Below are positions 1-8,229 of a stretch of 64,000 nt of DNA, piece by piece. Source of the DNA: Nevskia sp. (GTDB taxonomy: Bacteria; Pseudomonadota; Gammaproteobacteria; Nevskiales; Nevskiaceae); the NCBI GenBank assembly GCA_019689635.1, contig JADGHB010000003.1:53273-117272 (forward strand). The letters are read 5' to 3'. The notes beneath the pieces are model-generated. The model had not been told where the DNA came from and did no database searches. It worked only from the letters and a program-made list of their open reading frames with translations. Each line of letters opens with the position of its first letter. Positions within the stretch are counted from its first letter, which is position 1. The translations under genes and the position numbers were made by a program.

Positions 1-1732
1 CCGCGCCAAAGACGACCAGCGCGATCGAAGCCGTGATCGCCGTGACCACCCCAATCAGCAAGCCGATGCGCTTGCGCCGGCCGCGTTCGCGGTTGAGGAA
101 GGGCGATAGCCAGCGGGTGAAGAATCCCAGCAGCGCCGGCCGGTCGGCCGCGACGTCGCCGACGCCGTGGCCGACGTGGTGATGCGCCAGTAGCTTGAGC
201 GACAACCAGGGCGTGAGCACGAAGGCCACCGCCAGCGAGAGCAGCATGCCCAGGCTGGCGTTGATCGGGATTGGCGCCATGTACGGCCCCATCAGTCCGG
301 TGACGAAAGCCATGGGCAGCAGCGCGGCGATCACGGTGAGCGTGGCGAGGATGGTCGGCCCGCCGACTTCGTCCACCGCATACGGAATCGCTTCGCGCAG
401 CGACCGGCCGCCGAGGTGCATGTGGCGGTGGATGTTTTCGACCACCACGATGGCGTCGTCCACCAGGATGCCGATGGAGAAGATCAGCGCGAACAGCGAG
501 ACGCGGTTGAGGGTGAAGCCCCAGGCCCAGGACGCGAACAGCGTGATGAGCAGCGTGACGATCACCGCAGTGCCGACCACCACCGCCTCGCGCCGCCCCA
601 GAGCGAACAACACCAGCAGTACCACCGAGCCGGTGGCGAAAACCAGCTTCTCCATCAGCGTCAGCGCCTTGTCCTCGGCGGTCAGGCCGTAGTCGCGCGT
701 CACCGTGGCGCGCACCGCGTCGGGCACGTACACGCCGCGCAACTGCTCGAAGCGCTGGACCACGCGGTGCGCGATGACCACCGCGTTCTGGCCGGGTTTC
801 TTGGCCACCGCGATGGTCACGGCGGGGAAACAACCGTATGGCGGCGCACGATCCGCCGCGCCGGTGCAATACTGAACGTAATTTCGTGGCGCCTCGTCGC
901 CGAGCCACACCTCGGCCACGTCGCGCAAGTAAACCGGTCGACCGGCGAAGCTGCCGACCACCAGATCGGCGACTTCCTCGGGTCGCATCAGGAACGATCC
1001 GGCCTGCACCTGGATATCCGCGTCGTCCCGCACCAGCACGCCGGCATCGGCGGAACGGTTGGCACCAGCGAGCGCGCGGCGCAGGTCGGAGGGCGCCAGA
1101 CCGTGGGCGGCCAGGCGCTGGGCGTCGAGCGCGACGTGCACGATGCGCTCGGGCCCGCCGATGGTGTAGATGTTGCGCGTGCCCGGGATGCGCTTGAGCT
1201 CGGCTTCCAGCGCGTGCGCCACGCGCAGCAGTTCGCCGTCGGTCACGTCCGGCCGCTCGCTCCACAGCGTCAGCGCGACCACCGGCACGTCGTCGATGCC
1301 CTTGGGCTTGATCAGCACCGGCCCAACGCCGATGTCGCGCGGCAGCCAGTCCTGATGCTCGTAAAACGCGTTGTACAGGCGCAGGATGGCGTCGCTGCGC
1401 TTCTCGCCGACCTTGAACCGCACCGTCAGCAGCGCCAGCCCGGGACGCGAAACCGAATAAACATGATCCACGCCCGAAATTTCCGAGGCGACCTGCTCCG
1501 CGCCATTGGTGACGAGCTGTTCGACCTCCTTGGCCGATGCGCCGGGGAACGGGATGTACACGTTGGCCATGGTCACGTCGATCTGCGGCTCCTCCTCGCG
1601 CGGCGTGACCAGCAGCGCGAAGCCGCCCATCAGCACGCCGACCAGCGCCAACAGCGGCGTGATGCGCGACTCCAGAAAGGCGCGCGCGATGCGCCCCGCG
1701 AGCCCCAGGGAGGACGCCCCGGCGGCGCTCAC
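1..1732 (-). CDS. RND efflux permease, N-terminal part (runs off left edge)
   Basis: I translated the minus strand from a GTG at 1732 and it stays open to the window edge, about 577 codons. It encodes an inner-membrane, proton-driven RND pump subunit. The N-terminus has the family look: an early membrane helix (ITPLLALVGVLMGGFALLV), then a periplasmic porter region containing PFPGASAKEVEQLVTNG. The helix-4 type segment with NRVSLFALIFSIGILVDDAIVV carries the paired Asp residues used for proton relay. The GTG overlaps the adaptor gene's TGA by four bases (GTGA), so the two are translationally coupled. With the upstream regulator this is an export operon likely responding to sulfur stress. The substrate is unknown and the C-terminal half lies outside the window. 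Confidence 0.85.
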   Translation of the reverse strand, partial: MSAAGASSLGLAGRIARAFLESRITPLLALVGVLMGGFALLVTPREEEPQIDVTMANVYIPFPGASAKEVEQLVTNGAEQVASEISGVDHVYSVSRPGLALLTVRFKVGEKRSDAILRLYNAFYEHQDWLPRDIGVGPVLIKPKGIDDVPVVALTLWSERPDVTDGELLRVAHALEAELKRIPGTRNIYTIGGPERIVHVALDAQRLAAHGLAPSDLRRALAGANRSADAGVLVRDDADIQVQAGSFLMRPEEVADLVVGSFAGRPVYLRDVAEVWLGDEAPRNYVQYCTGAADRAPPYGCFPAVTIAVAKKPGQNAVVIAHRVVQRFEQLRGVYVPDAVRATVTRDYGLTAEDKALTLMEKLVFATGSVVLLVLFALGRREAVVVGTAVIVTLLITLFASWAWGFTLNRVSLFALIFSIGILVDDAIVVVENIHRHMHLGGRSLREAIPYAVDEVGGPTILATLTVIAALLPMAFVTGLMGPYMAPIPINASLGMLLSLAVAFVLTPWLSLKLLAHHHVGHGVGDVAADRPALLGFFTRWLSPFLNRERGRRKRIGLLIGVVTAITASIALVVFGA

Positions 1733-2766
1733 GAGCGAGCGCCTTCCTGGGCGCGCAGGACCTGCGCCGCCGCGACCGGATCCACGGCGATCCGCTCGCC
1801 GGCGGAAAGGCCCGCGACGATCTCGACCCGGCCGTCGGGCAGCGCGGCGCCCGTGCGCACGGCGCGGAATTCCAGCCGCTGCTTGTCGTGCGCCACGTAC
1901 ACGCCGGTCACTTCGCCGCGCCGCGCCAGCGCCGAGGCGGGCACCGCGAGCGCCGGGGCGGATGCGACCGCGAAGGCGACCTTGACCAGCTCTCCCGGAT
2001 ACAGACCGTGCGCGGCGTCGGCGGAGAACTCCACCCGCGCGCGGAAGGTATGCGTGCGCTCGTCGGCGTAGGGGAAGAACTGCACGCGGTCCGCCGGTAC
2101 CGCGGCGCCGTCGGGGAGGATCACGCGCGCCGCGGGATGGTCGCGCAAGGCGCCGACGAACTGCTGCGGCACGTCCACCACCGCGCGCAGCCGGTCGAGC
2201 GACAACAGCGTCACCAGCGGGCGACCGGGCTGGGCGAGTTCACCCAGCTCCACGTGCCGCGCGGTGACGATGCCGGCGTAGGGGGCGCGCACCACGGCGT
2301 GCGCCTCGTCGTCCGCAGCGCTGTCGTAGGCGGCCTGCGCGGCGTCGCGCGCGGCCTGCGCGCGGTCCATCTGCGCCTTGGCGACGAGGCGCTTGTCATA
2401 CACCGCCTTGACACGCTGGTACTCGGCCTGCGCTTCGTTCAACGCCGCGCGCGCCGCCGCCAGGCGCGCGCGCGAGGGGACGTCGCTCAGGCGCGCCAGC
2501 GTCTCGCCCTTCTGCACGGCGGTGTTGACATCCACCGGCAGCTCGACCACGCGCCCCGAAGTCTGCGCCGCCACCGTGGACTGATTGACCGCTTCCAGCA
2601 CGCCGTCGAAGCGCTGCTCGCGCACCAGCGGCTGCGGGGCCACGGTCAACAGCGACAGCGCAGGTCCCGCCGCGGCGAACGACGTCGGTGCGGCTGGTTT
2701 GCCCCCGCAGGCGGCGAGCAGCGGGGCCAGCAGCGCCGCCGCACACAGTTGGCGCAGCGCGGTCAC
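1729..2766 (-). CDS. RND efflux periplasmic adaptor (membrane fusion) lipoprotein
   Basis: A 345-residue adaptor linking the RND permease to an outer-membrane channel. The N-terminus is a lipoprotein signal with lipobox LLAAC-G, so it should be anchored by acylated Cys. It is followed by the biotinyl-lipoyl-like half (TSGRVVELPVDVNTAVQKGE), an Ala/Arg-rich coiled hairpin (about residues 95-150), the second lipoyl half (VRAPYAGIVTARHVE) and beta-barrel domains. The start is a GTG seven bases after the DUF2892 stop with a GAGG upstream. The TolC-like gene at 6289-7566 could supply the missing third component (inference). Confidence 0.88.
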   Translation of the reverse strand: MTALRQLCAAALLAPLLAACGGKPAAPTSFAAAGPALSLLTVAPQPLVREQRFDGVLEAVNQSTVAAQTSGRVVELPVDVNTAVQKGETLARLSDVPSRARLAAARAALNEAQAEYQRVKAVYDKRLVAKAQMDRAQAARDAAQAAYDSAADDEAHAVVRAPYAGIVTARHVELGELAQPGRPLVTLLSLDRLRAVVDVPQQFVGALRDHPAARVILPDGAAVPADRVQFFPYADERTHTFRARVEFSADAAHGLYPGELVKVAFAVASAPALAVPASALARRGEVTGVYVAHDKQRLEFRAVRTGAALPDGRVEIVAGLSAGERIAVDPVAAAQVLRAQEGARS

Positions 2767-2773
2767 GAGCGCC

Positions 2774-3040
2774 TCACTTTCCGGCTGCGCCGCAAAACGC
2801 CGCGCCGGGCTGGATGCCGAGCCTGCCCAGCAGCCAGGCCAGGGGGCAGAAGCTGGTGAACGAGGCCTGCAGCAGGTTGGCGCCGACGAAGGCGGTGAAC
2901 CACAGCCAGTACGGGCTGTGCGCCCAGGCCAGGAACAGCGAGACCAGGATGAAGACGCCGGCGAAGCGGAACACCAGCCGGTCGATGTTCGTGCCGCGCG
3001 TGGCGTTTTCGGAATGGGATGGAGTGGTCGTTGCGTTCAT
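2774..3040 (-). CDS. DUF2892 small membrane protein
   Basis: An 88-residue protein of the DUF2892/YgaP-membrane-domain type. It has a polar N-terminus, two hydrophobic helices (about residues 24-42 and 48-66), and the conserved ending in which a helix runs into [13 protein letters not shown]. Members often sit beside rhodanese, BLH or SQR genes, and here it lies between the BLH-like protein and the efflux adaptor. ATG chosen at 3040 because GGAGGC precedes it. The exact role is unknown; a part in moving or handling sulfur species at the membrane is inferred from context only. Confidence 0.8.
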   Translation of the reverse strand: MNATTTPSHSENATRGTNIDRLVFRFAGVFILVSLFLAWAHSPYWLWFTAFVGANLLQASFTSFCPLAWLLGRLGIQPGAAFCGAAGK

Positions 3041-3075
3041 GGTTTGCCTCCGGGCAAAGCCCGATTGAAAAATTC

Positions 3076-3519
3076 CTAAAGAAGCTTGCGCACCTCGGGT
3101 TCGAGTTTGGTCAGGCCGGCGCTGCGCCCCACCGCCAGCGCGCGTTCGGCGTCGAGCCCGTCCACGTAGCGCGCCTTGATCGCGAACAGCCCGCCGACGC
3201 GGTTGCCGCTCGCACAATGCACGAACACCGGATGGGCTGCGCTGGCATCGCGGATCGCTTCGGCCAGCTTGCGCGCGTTTTCGGGCGTGAGATCGGCCGG
3301 GCCGGCGACGGGAATGTTCACGTAGTCGAGGCCCAGTGCGGCGACGACGGCGGCCTCGTCGTAGTCGCAAGCCTCATTCGGCGGGCACAGGTTGACCACC
3401 CGGCGCACGCCGCGTTCCTTGGCCTGCCGCAAATGCTCGGGCCGCGGACGGCCGCCGGTGCAGATACCGTCCTGCGGTGAGCAGGCGTTGGGCACGTCCA
3501 GCAGCAGTTGGGGTTTCAT
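3076..3519 (-). CDS. BLH-type phosphatase-fold sulfur transferase (DUF442)
   Basis: A 147-residue protein of the DUF442 / beta-lactamase-hydrolase-like family. It has a protein-tyrosine-phosphatase fold with the P-loop [10 protein letters not shown], nucleophile Cys102 and Arg107. Family members in bigR-type operons are linked to sulfur transfer during sulfide detoxification. Here the phosphatase-like domain stands alone, without the persulfide dioxygenase domain that some homologues carry. Its ATG overlaps the ArsR gene's TGA by four bases (3516-3519), which couples it to the regulator. Biochemical function in this organism is inferred. Confidence 0.82.
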   Translation of the reverse strand: MKPQLLLDVPNACSPQDGICTGGRPRPEHLRQAKERGVRRVVNLCPPNEACDYDEAAVVAALGLDYVNIPVAGPADLTPENARKLAEAIRDASAAHPVFVHCASGNRVGGLFAIKARYVDGLDAERALAVGRSAGLTKLEPEVRKLL

Positions 3520-3884
3520 GTCGTCGTCCTCCGTTTACGAGTGGATGGGCGCGCCAGCGGTCCGCAATAGACTTCGTGCAGGGCGCGGATCACGTGCAAG
3601 GCCGCGCCGGCCGGCAGCGAGTAGTAAACCGCCTGGCCGTCGCGCCGCGTGGCGACCAGGCCTTCGGCGCGCAGCACCGCCAGGTGTTGCGACAGCGCCG
3701 ATTGCGACAGCGGCACGCGCCGGTTGAGCGCGCCGACCGACTGCTCGCCACCGACCAGCGCGCACAGCACCTGCAGGCGGTGCGGGTTGGACAGGGCGCG
3801 CAGCAGCCGCGCGGCTTCGCCGGCGTGGCGTTCCATGTCGGCGAGCCCCGGGGCCTGGGCCGGGTGTGAAGGTCTGGCGTCCAT
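3516..3884 (-). CDS. ArsR-family regulator, BigR/SqrR/YgaV-like persulfide sensor
   Basis: A 122-residue winged-helix repressor. The core LSNPHRLQVLCALVGGE, the recognition helix SQSALSQHLAVLR and the wing (TRRDGQAVYYSL) are all clear. Cys41 (in VLCALV) and Cys107 (in VYCG) sit where the two sensing cysteines of BigR/SqrR lie, so reactive sulfur could form a tetrasulfide link and release DNA. It heads the BLH-DUF2892-RND operon and is divergent from sqr. A palindrome in the shared promoter (3904-3919) is the likely operator. The family assignment is strong; the sensed signal is inferred from the cysteines and neighbours. Confidence 0.88.
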   Translation of the reverse strand: MDARPSHPAQAPGLADMERHAGEAARLLRALSNPHRLQVLCALVGGEQSVGALNRRVPLSQSALSQHLAVLRAEGLVATRRDGQAVYYSLPAGAALHVIRALHEVYCGPLARPSTRKRRTTT

Positions 3885-3890
3885 GTAGAT

Positions 3891-3921
3891 TTGACATTTC
3901 TAAATTAGATAAGTCTAATAT
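3891..3921 (+). promoter_or_regulatory. sigma70 promoter with ArsR-type operator between regulator and sqr
   Basis: TTGACA at 3891-3896 and TAATAT at 3916-3921 face sqr with a 19-bp spacer. Inside lies a perfect 6-bp inverted repeat, ATTAGA-TAAG-TCTAAT (3904-3919). The segment is strikingly A+T-rich for this genome and sits just upstream of the divergent arsR start at 3884, so one bound dimer could block both directions. Confidence 0.65.
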
Positions 3922-3973
3922 TACGCGTTGCCGGAGAGGCTGGCAACTCTAGGCGGAGGACGCCGGGACGGCA

Positions 3974-3987
3974 TTGATCCAGATCAG
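3974..3987 (+). promoter_or_regulatory. FNR/ANR-type box upstream of sqr
   Basis: TTGATCCAGATCAG, one mismatch from TTGAT-N4-ATCAA. A -10-like CAGAAT (4010-4015) ends 34.5 bp from the box centre, predicting a start near 4022 and a 35-nt leader before the sqr ATG at 4057. sqr thus appears to have both an ArsR-controlled promoter and a low-oxygen promoter. Confidence 0.7.
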
Positions 3988-4056
3988 TGCCTGCCGCCGG
4001 CGCCGACCGCAGAATCATTCCCGTCCGCCGTACGCGGCGGCAACCGGAGCATTGAG

Positions 4057-5334
4057 ATGGCCCATATCGTCGTCATGGGTGCTGGACTCGGCGGCATGCC
4101 CGCCGCCTACGACCTGAAAAGAACGTTCGGCAAGGACCACCAGGTCACGCTGGTCGGCACCTCCGAGCACTTCCAGTTCACTCCCTCCAACCCCTGGGTC
4201 GCGGTCGGCTGGCGCCAGCCGGAGCAGGTGCTGGTGCCGATCCGTCCGAGCGTGGAGAAGAAAGGCATTCGGTTTTTCTCCCAGCCGGTGACGAAACTCG
4301 AACCGGAACACAACCGCCTGACCCTCGCCGACGGCCAGACCCTCGGCTACGACTATCTCGTCATCGCCACCGGCCCCAAGCTCGCCTTCGAGGAAATTCC
4401 CGGTTTCGGTCCCGAGGGACACACGCACAGCGTCTGCACCACGCCGCACGCCGAGGCCGCCGGCCGCGCCTACCAGGAATTCCTGAAGAACCCCGGCCCG
4501 ATGGTGATCGGCGCGGTGCAAGGCGCGAGCTGCTTCGGCCCGGCCTACGAGTTCGCGCTGATCGTGGACGCCGACCTGCGCCGCCGCAAACTGCGCGACC
4601 AGGTACCGATCACCTTCGTCACCAGCGAACCCTACATCGGACACATGGGCCTGGGCGGGGTGGGCGATTCCAAGGGCATTCTGGAATCCGAATTCCGCCA
4701 GCGCCACATCAAGTGGATCACCAACGCCAAGCTGCTCGAAGCCGCCCCGGACGGCGTGAAAGTGGCCGAGCACGACGAGCGGGGCGCGGTGCTCAAGGAG
4801 CATGCCCTGCCCTCGCGCTACACCATGTTCATCCCCGCGTTCAAGGGCGTGGACGCGGTGGCGGCGGTCAAGGAGATGTGCAATCCGCGGGGCTTCGTGC
4901 TGATTGACGAATACCAGCGCAATCCGAAGTACAAGAACATCTACTCGGCCGGCGTGTGCGTCGCCATCCCGCCGGTGGAACCCACGCCGGTGCCCACCGG
5001 CGCGCCCAAGACCGGATACATGATCGAATCCATGGTCACCGCCATCGTCGAGAACATTAAGCACGAACTCGAGGGCAAACCGGCCGAGCACAAGGCGACG
5101 TGGAACGCGATCTGCCTCGCCGACATGGGCGACAACGGCGTGGCCTTCGTGGCGCTGCCGCAGATCCCGCCGCGCAACCTCACCTGGGCCAAGAAGGGCA
5201 AGTGGGTACACCTGGCCAAGGTCGCGTTCGAAAAATACTTCATGCGCAAGATGAGGTCCGGCAACACCGAGCCCATCTATGAGAAATACGTGCTCAAGGC
5301 GCTAGGGATTGTCCGGCTCAAAGCCGCCCATTGA
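4057..5334 (+). CDS. sqr: sulfide:quinone oxidoreductase
   Basis: A 425-residue membrane-associated FAD enzyme that oxidises sulfide to polysulfide/sulfur and passes electrons to quinone. It resembles the Acidithiobacillus ferrooxidans SQR over its whole length: N-terminal VVMGAGLGGMPAAYDL dinucleotide fold, then CTTPHAE (Cys127), GASCFGPAYEF (Cys159), the second FAD motif near IYSAGVCVAIPP, and NAICLADMGD (Cys353). These match the three redox cysteines of that enzyme. The basic C-terminal amphipathic segment (VAFEKYFMRKM) fits monotopic membrane binding. The ATG at 4057 was preferred over an upstream extension because CCGGAG precedes it and the protein starts there in the family. It is divergent from the sulfur-sensor regulator. 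Confidence 0.93.
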   Translation: MAHIVVMGAGLGGMPAAYDLKRTFGKDHQVTLVGTSEHFQFTPSNPWVAVGWRQPEQVLVPIRPSVEKKGIRFFSQPVTKLEPEHNRLTLADGQTLGYDYLVIATGPKLAFEEIPGFGPEGHTHSVCTTPHAEAAGRAYQEFLKNPGPMVIGAVQGASCFGPAYEFALIVDADLRRRKLRDQVPITFVTSEPYIGHMGLGGVGDSKGILESEFRQRHIKWITNAKLLEAAPDGVKVAEHDERGAVLKEHALPSRYTMFIPAFKGVDAVAAVKEMCNPRGFVLIDEYQRNPKYKNIYSAGVCVAIPPVEPTPVPTGAPKTGYMIESMVTAIVENIKHELEGKPAEHKATWNAICLADMGDNGVAFVALPQIPPRNLTWAKKGKWVHLAKVAFEKYFMRKMRSGNTEPIYEKYVLKALGIVRLKAAH

Positions 5335-5369
5335 AGCCAGGACATGACGCAAGGAGCCTCGATCGCCCC

Positions 5370-5795
5370 ATGATCCGACACTGCCCGCATTGCGGCGCCG
5401 CCAACCGCGTGCCGGCCAAGCATCTCGCCGACACCGGTCGCTGTGGCGCCTGCAAACAGGAATTACCGCCGCTGGCCGAGCCGCTGGAGGTGGATACTGC
5501 GACGTTCAACGAGATCACCAAGGAGGCGACCGTCCCCGTGCTGGTGGATTTCTGGGCGCCGTGGTGCGGCCCCTGCAAGATGGCGGCCCCGGAAGTGGCG
5601 CAAGCCGCGCGCAACCTCGCCGGGCGCGTCATCGTCCTCAAGGTCAATACCGAGGAACACCCGATGCTGGCTTCCTATTACGGCGTCCGCAGCATCCCCA
5701 ATTTCGCGCTGTTCCGCGATGGCCTGCTGCGCTGGCAGCAGCCCGGCCTCATGGGCCACCGTCAACTCGAACAGATCGTCCTGGAAAGCGCTTGA
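5370..5795 (+). CDS. trxC: thioredoxin 2 with N-terminal zinc finger
   Basis: A 141-residue cytoplasmic thiol-disulfide reductase of the TrxC class. The N-terminal zinc module uses Cys5/Cys8 (CPHC) and Cys25/Cys28 (CGAC). The thioredoxin domain follows, with active site WCGPC (Cys66, Cys69) and the cis-Pro loop SIPNF. An AAGGAG lies upstream of the ATG. It follows sqr by 35 bases and precedes the OsmC gene by four, suggesting it reduces persulfides or disulfides made during sulfide stress (inference from context). Confidence 0.92.
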   Translation: MIRHCPHCGAANRVPAKHLADTGRCGACKQELPPLAEPLEVDTATFNEITKEATVPVLVDFWAPWCGPCKMAAPEVAQAARNLAGRVIVLKVNTEEHPMLASYYGVRSIPNFALFRDGLLRWQQPGLMGHRQLEQIVLESA

Positions 5796-5799
5796 GGCC

Positions 5800-6282
5800 A
5801 TGGCCACCGCAGACGTGCCAACGGTCGTGGAAGTCGAGGAAACCCTGACCGGCCGCTACATGCAGACCGCGCGCAGCGGGCGGCATGCACTCACGCTGGA
5901 CGAGCCGCCGCAAGCCGGAGGCAACGATGCCGGGCCCGGACCTTACGAGTTCCTGCTGATGGCGCTCGGGGCCTGCACCAGCATGACGCTGCGCATGTAC
6001 GCCGAGCTGAAGAAACTGCCGCTCACGCGCGTGCGCGTGCGGCTCACGCACCGCAAGATCCACGCTCAGGACTGCGCGGACTGCTCAACGCGCGAGGGCA
6101 AGGTGGACGAAATCACGCGCGAGATCATCCTCGAAGGCGAGCTCAGCGACGAGCAGCGCAAGCGGCTGCTGGAGATCGCCAGCCGCTGCCCCGTCAACCG
6201 CACACTGACTTCGGAGATCAAGGTGCGCTCGCGGCTGACCGCATCCGATTGGGAAGGCGGCGCGCCCTGGGACGCCGACTGA
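5800..6282 (+). CDS. OsmC family protein
   Basis: A 160-residue OsmC/YhfA-type protein. OsmC-family enzymes reduce organic hydroperoxides with two conserved cysteines. Both are here, in ALGACTSMTL (Cys59) and SRCPVNRTL (Cys130). An extra pair, DCADC (Cys92, Cys95), is seen in a YhfA-like subgroup. The ATG at 5800 overlaps the ribosome-binding context formed by the trxC stop (TGAGGCC), so the gene is probably co-translated with trxC. A peroxide- or persulfide-related role fits the neighbourhood but is not shown. Confidence 0.88.
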   Translation: MATADVPTVVEVEETLTGRYMQTARSGRHALTLDEPPQAGGNDAGPGPYEFLLMALGACTSMTLRMYAELKKLPLTRVRVRLTHRKIHAQDCADCSTREGKVDEITREIILEGELSDEQRKRLLEIASRCPVNRTLTSEIKVRSRLTASDWEGGAPWDAD

Positions 6283-6288
6283 AGTGAC

Positions 6289-7566
6289 ATGAAGCGTCTG
6301 GCTGCATCGGGCATGGCGGCGCTCGTGCTGGCGTTCGGTGGCGCGCAAGCCGGGGAACTGGGCGCGCTGCTGCACGACGCGCTGGCGCATCCGGCGATCG
6401 CAGCGCGCCAGGCGCAGGTCCAAGCCGCGCAATCGCAAGTGGACGCGGCCGGTGCGCGCTATCTCGGATCCGGCACAGCCAGCGTGGATCAGTCCACTTA
6501 TGAAAGCTCGCGTTATCTCGGCGTGTTCAATCCACCGGCGTTCTCCAATCCGGCGTTCGCGCGCACCCAGTTCCGCTATGGCGCGGAATACCGCTTGCCG
6601 GTCGATCTGTTCGGCGCCATCGCCGCCACGCGCGCCGCGGCCCAGCAGGACCTGGCGGCCGCCGAACTGGCGCTGCGCCAGGAGACGCTGATGAAGCTGC
6701 ACCAGACCGTCACCGCCTACGCGCGCCTGCTCGCCCTGCGCACGCAGGAGCAGGCCTTGGCCGTGCAACGCCAGCGTGTCATGGACACGCTCGATCGCGT
6801 CACCGTGCAGGTGCAAACCGGCGCGCTGGGCATCACCGATCTCAAGCTCGCCCAAAGCGAGCTGGCGCAGGTGGAATCCGAGCGCGTGCGCCTGGATGGC
6901 GAGCGGACGCAGGCGCTGGCGACGCTCAAGGAAATCACCGGGATCCGACAACCGCCGGCCCTGGCCGCGCTGGCCGTGCCCGCGTGGGATGCTGCGAGCC
7001 CGGAGCGCACGCTGCCGGCGCAGATCGCCGACGCGCACGCCCGGGCCGCGGAGGCGCAGGCGCGCGCTGCACGCCGCGCGTTGTGGCCTTCGGTTTCCGC
7101 GGTCACCGACTATTACCGCTACGACGGCGGCGGTCACGACCAGGACACCTGGAGCGTGGGCGCGCGCGTGTCGCTGCCGCTGGATTTCGGCGCCTGGCGC
7201 CAAACCGCGGCGGCCGACGCCGTAGCGCAAGCCGCCCGCGACCGCCGCGCGGCCGCGCAGCGCCAGGCGGAAAGCCAGCTGGCGACACTCAAAGCAGCCT
7301 ACGACGCGGCGCTCGCGGAGATCGCGGCGCTGCAAAGCGAAGTGGACTATCGCGAACAAGTGGCGGCGGTGCAGAACGAACTGGCCGCCGTGGGCGCGAT
7401 CAGCGTCGAAGACCGCCTGCGCCATGCGCGCCAGCGTGCCGAAGCCGAGGCGCGGTTGGCGCAGGCGCGCGCGCAGGCGGTCGAAACCTGGTCCGCGGCG
7501 CAGGTGCTGTCCGGCATCGATCCGGAGCGCTACATCCGCGCCATCGACGCCACCGCGCCCGATTGA
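6289..7566 (+). CDS. TolC-family outer membrane channel protein
   Basis: A 425-residue outer-membrane efflux protein. It has a signal peptide (MKRLAASGMAALVLAFGGAQA-GE) and the long heptad-rich alpha-helical repeats of TolC proteins (for example QARQAQVQAAQSQVDAAGA and VDYREQVAAVQNELAAVG). It starts six bases after the OsmC stop, in the sqr-trxC-osmC direction. It would complete the RND adaptor/permease pair encoded divergently at the left edge. Its TGA stop lies inside the next FNR-like box (7563-7576). Confidence 0.85.
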   Translation: MKRLAASGMAALVLAFGGAQAGELGALLHDALAHPAIAARQAQVQAAQSQVDAAGARYLGSGTASVDQSTYESSRYLGVFNPPAFSNPAFARTQFRYGAEYRLPVDLFGAIAATRAAAQQDLAAAELALRQETLMKLHQTVTAYARLLALRTQEQALAVQRQRVMDTLDRVTVQVQTGALGITDLKLAQSELAQVESERVRLDGERTQALATLKEITGIRQPPALAALAVPAWDAASPERTLPAQIADAHARAAEAQARAARRALWPSVSAVTDYYRYDGGGHDQDTWSVGARVSLPLDFGAWRQTAAADAVAQAARDRRAAAQRQAESQLATLKAAYDAALAEIAALQSEVDYREQVAAVQNELAAVGAISVEDRLRHARQRAEAEARLAQARAQAVETWSAAQVLSGIDPERYIRAIDATAPD

Positions 7567-7576
7567 CTCAGGTCAT
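7563..7576 (+). promoter_or_regulatory. weak FNR-like box upstream of the oxidoreductase/polX pair
   Basis: TTGAC-TCAG-GTCAT, three mismatches from consensus but still dyadic. A good -10 (TATGCT, 7598-7603) ends 33.5 bp from the centre, predicting a start near 7610 and a short leader to the ATG at 7630. The box contains the TGA stop of the tolC-like gene. Confidence 0.5.
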
Positions 7577-7629
7577 TGTCGCGCGCCGGCGCATGCTTAT
7601 GCTGTGACGGTCACAAAGGCACGGTCGTC

Positions 7630-8211
7630 ATGGCCAAACACATCCTCATCCTGCAGGCTCACCCCGATCCCGCCGCTGGCCATTTCGGCCACGCGCTGGC
7701 GCAAGCCTATGCCGAGGGCGCCCGTGCGGCGGGACACGAGGTGCAAACCCTCGAGATCGCGCGACTGGATTTCCCCTGGCTCAAGACCCGGCAGGAGTTC
7801 GAGAACGGCGCGCCCCCGGAGGCCATCGCCCGGGCGCAGGACGCGATCCGTCAGGCCGGGCATCTGCTGATCGTCTTTCCGCTGTGGCTCGGCACCGTGC
7901 CGGCGTTGTCGAAAGCTTTCCTCGAACAGACGCTGCGGCCGGGCTATGCCTTCACTCCGACCCCCATCGGCGGCATGAAGAAGCTGCTCAAGGGCAGGAC
8001 CGCGCGCATCGTGGTGACGATGGGCATGCCGGCCGTTTTCTACCGCTGGTATTTCGGCGCCCATGGCGTGCGCTGGCTGCAGCGCAGCGTGCTCGGTTTC
8101 TGCGGCATTCGCACGACCGGCGTCAGCTTGATCGGCGGGGTGGAAGGCCGCGCGCGGCGGCGCGAACGCTGGCTCGCGCAACTGCGCGAACTCGGCCGCC
8201 GCGCGGTCTAG
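7630..8211 (+). CDS. NAD(P)H-dependent flavodoxin-fold oxidoreductase
   Basis: A 193-residue protein of the Flavodoxin_2 / NQO1-KefF type, predicted to bind FMN or FAD and reduce quinones. Visible features are the N-terminal ILQAHPDPAAGHFGHALA strand-loop-helix and the flavin loop FPLWLGTVPALSKAFLEQ. A later segment (VVTMGMPAVFYRWYFGAHG) precedes a basic C-terminus. ATG at 7630 is preceded by AAAGG. It is followed by polX after an 18-base gap, and both probably share the FNR-like promoter upstream. The physiological electron acceptor is unknown. Confidence 0.85.
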   Translation: MAKHILILQAHPDPAAGHFGHALAQAYAEGARAAGHEVQTLEIARLDFPWLKTRQEFENGAPPEAIARAQDAIRQAGHLLIVFPLWLGTVPALSKAFLEQTLRPGYAFTPTPIGGMKKLLKGRTARIVVTMGMPAVFYRWYFGAHGVRWLQRSVLGFCGIRTTGVSLIGGVEGRARRRERWLAQLRELGRRAV

Positions 8212-8229
8212 CCCGCGAACGCGCAGGCG

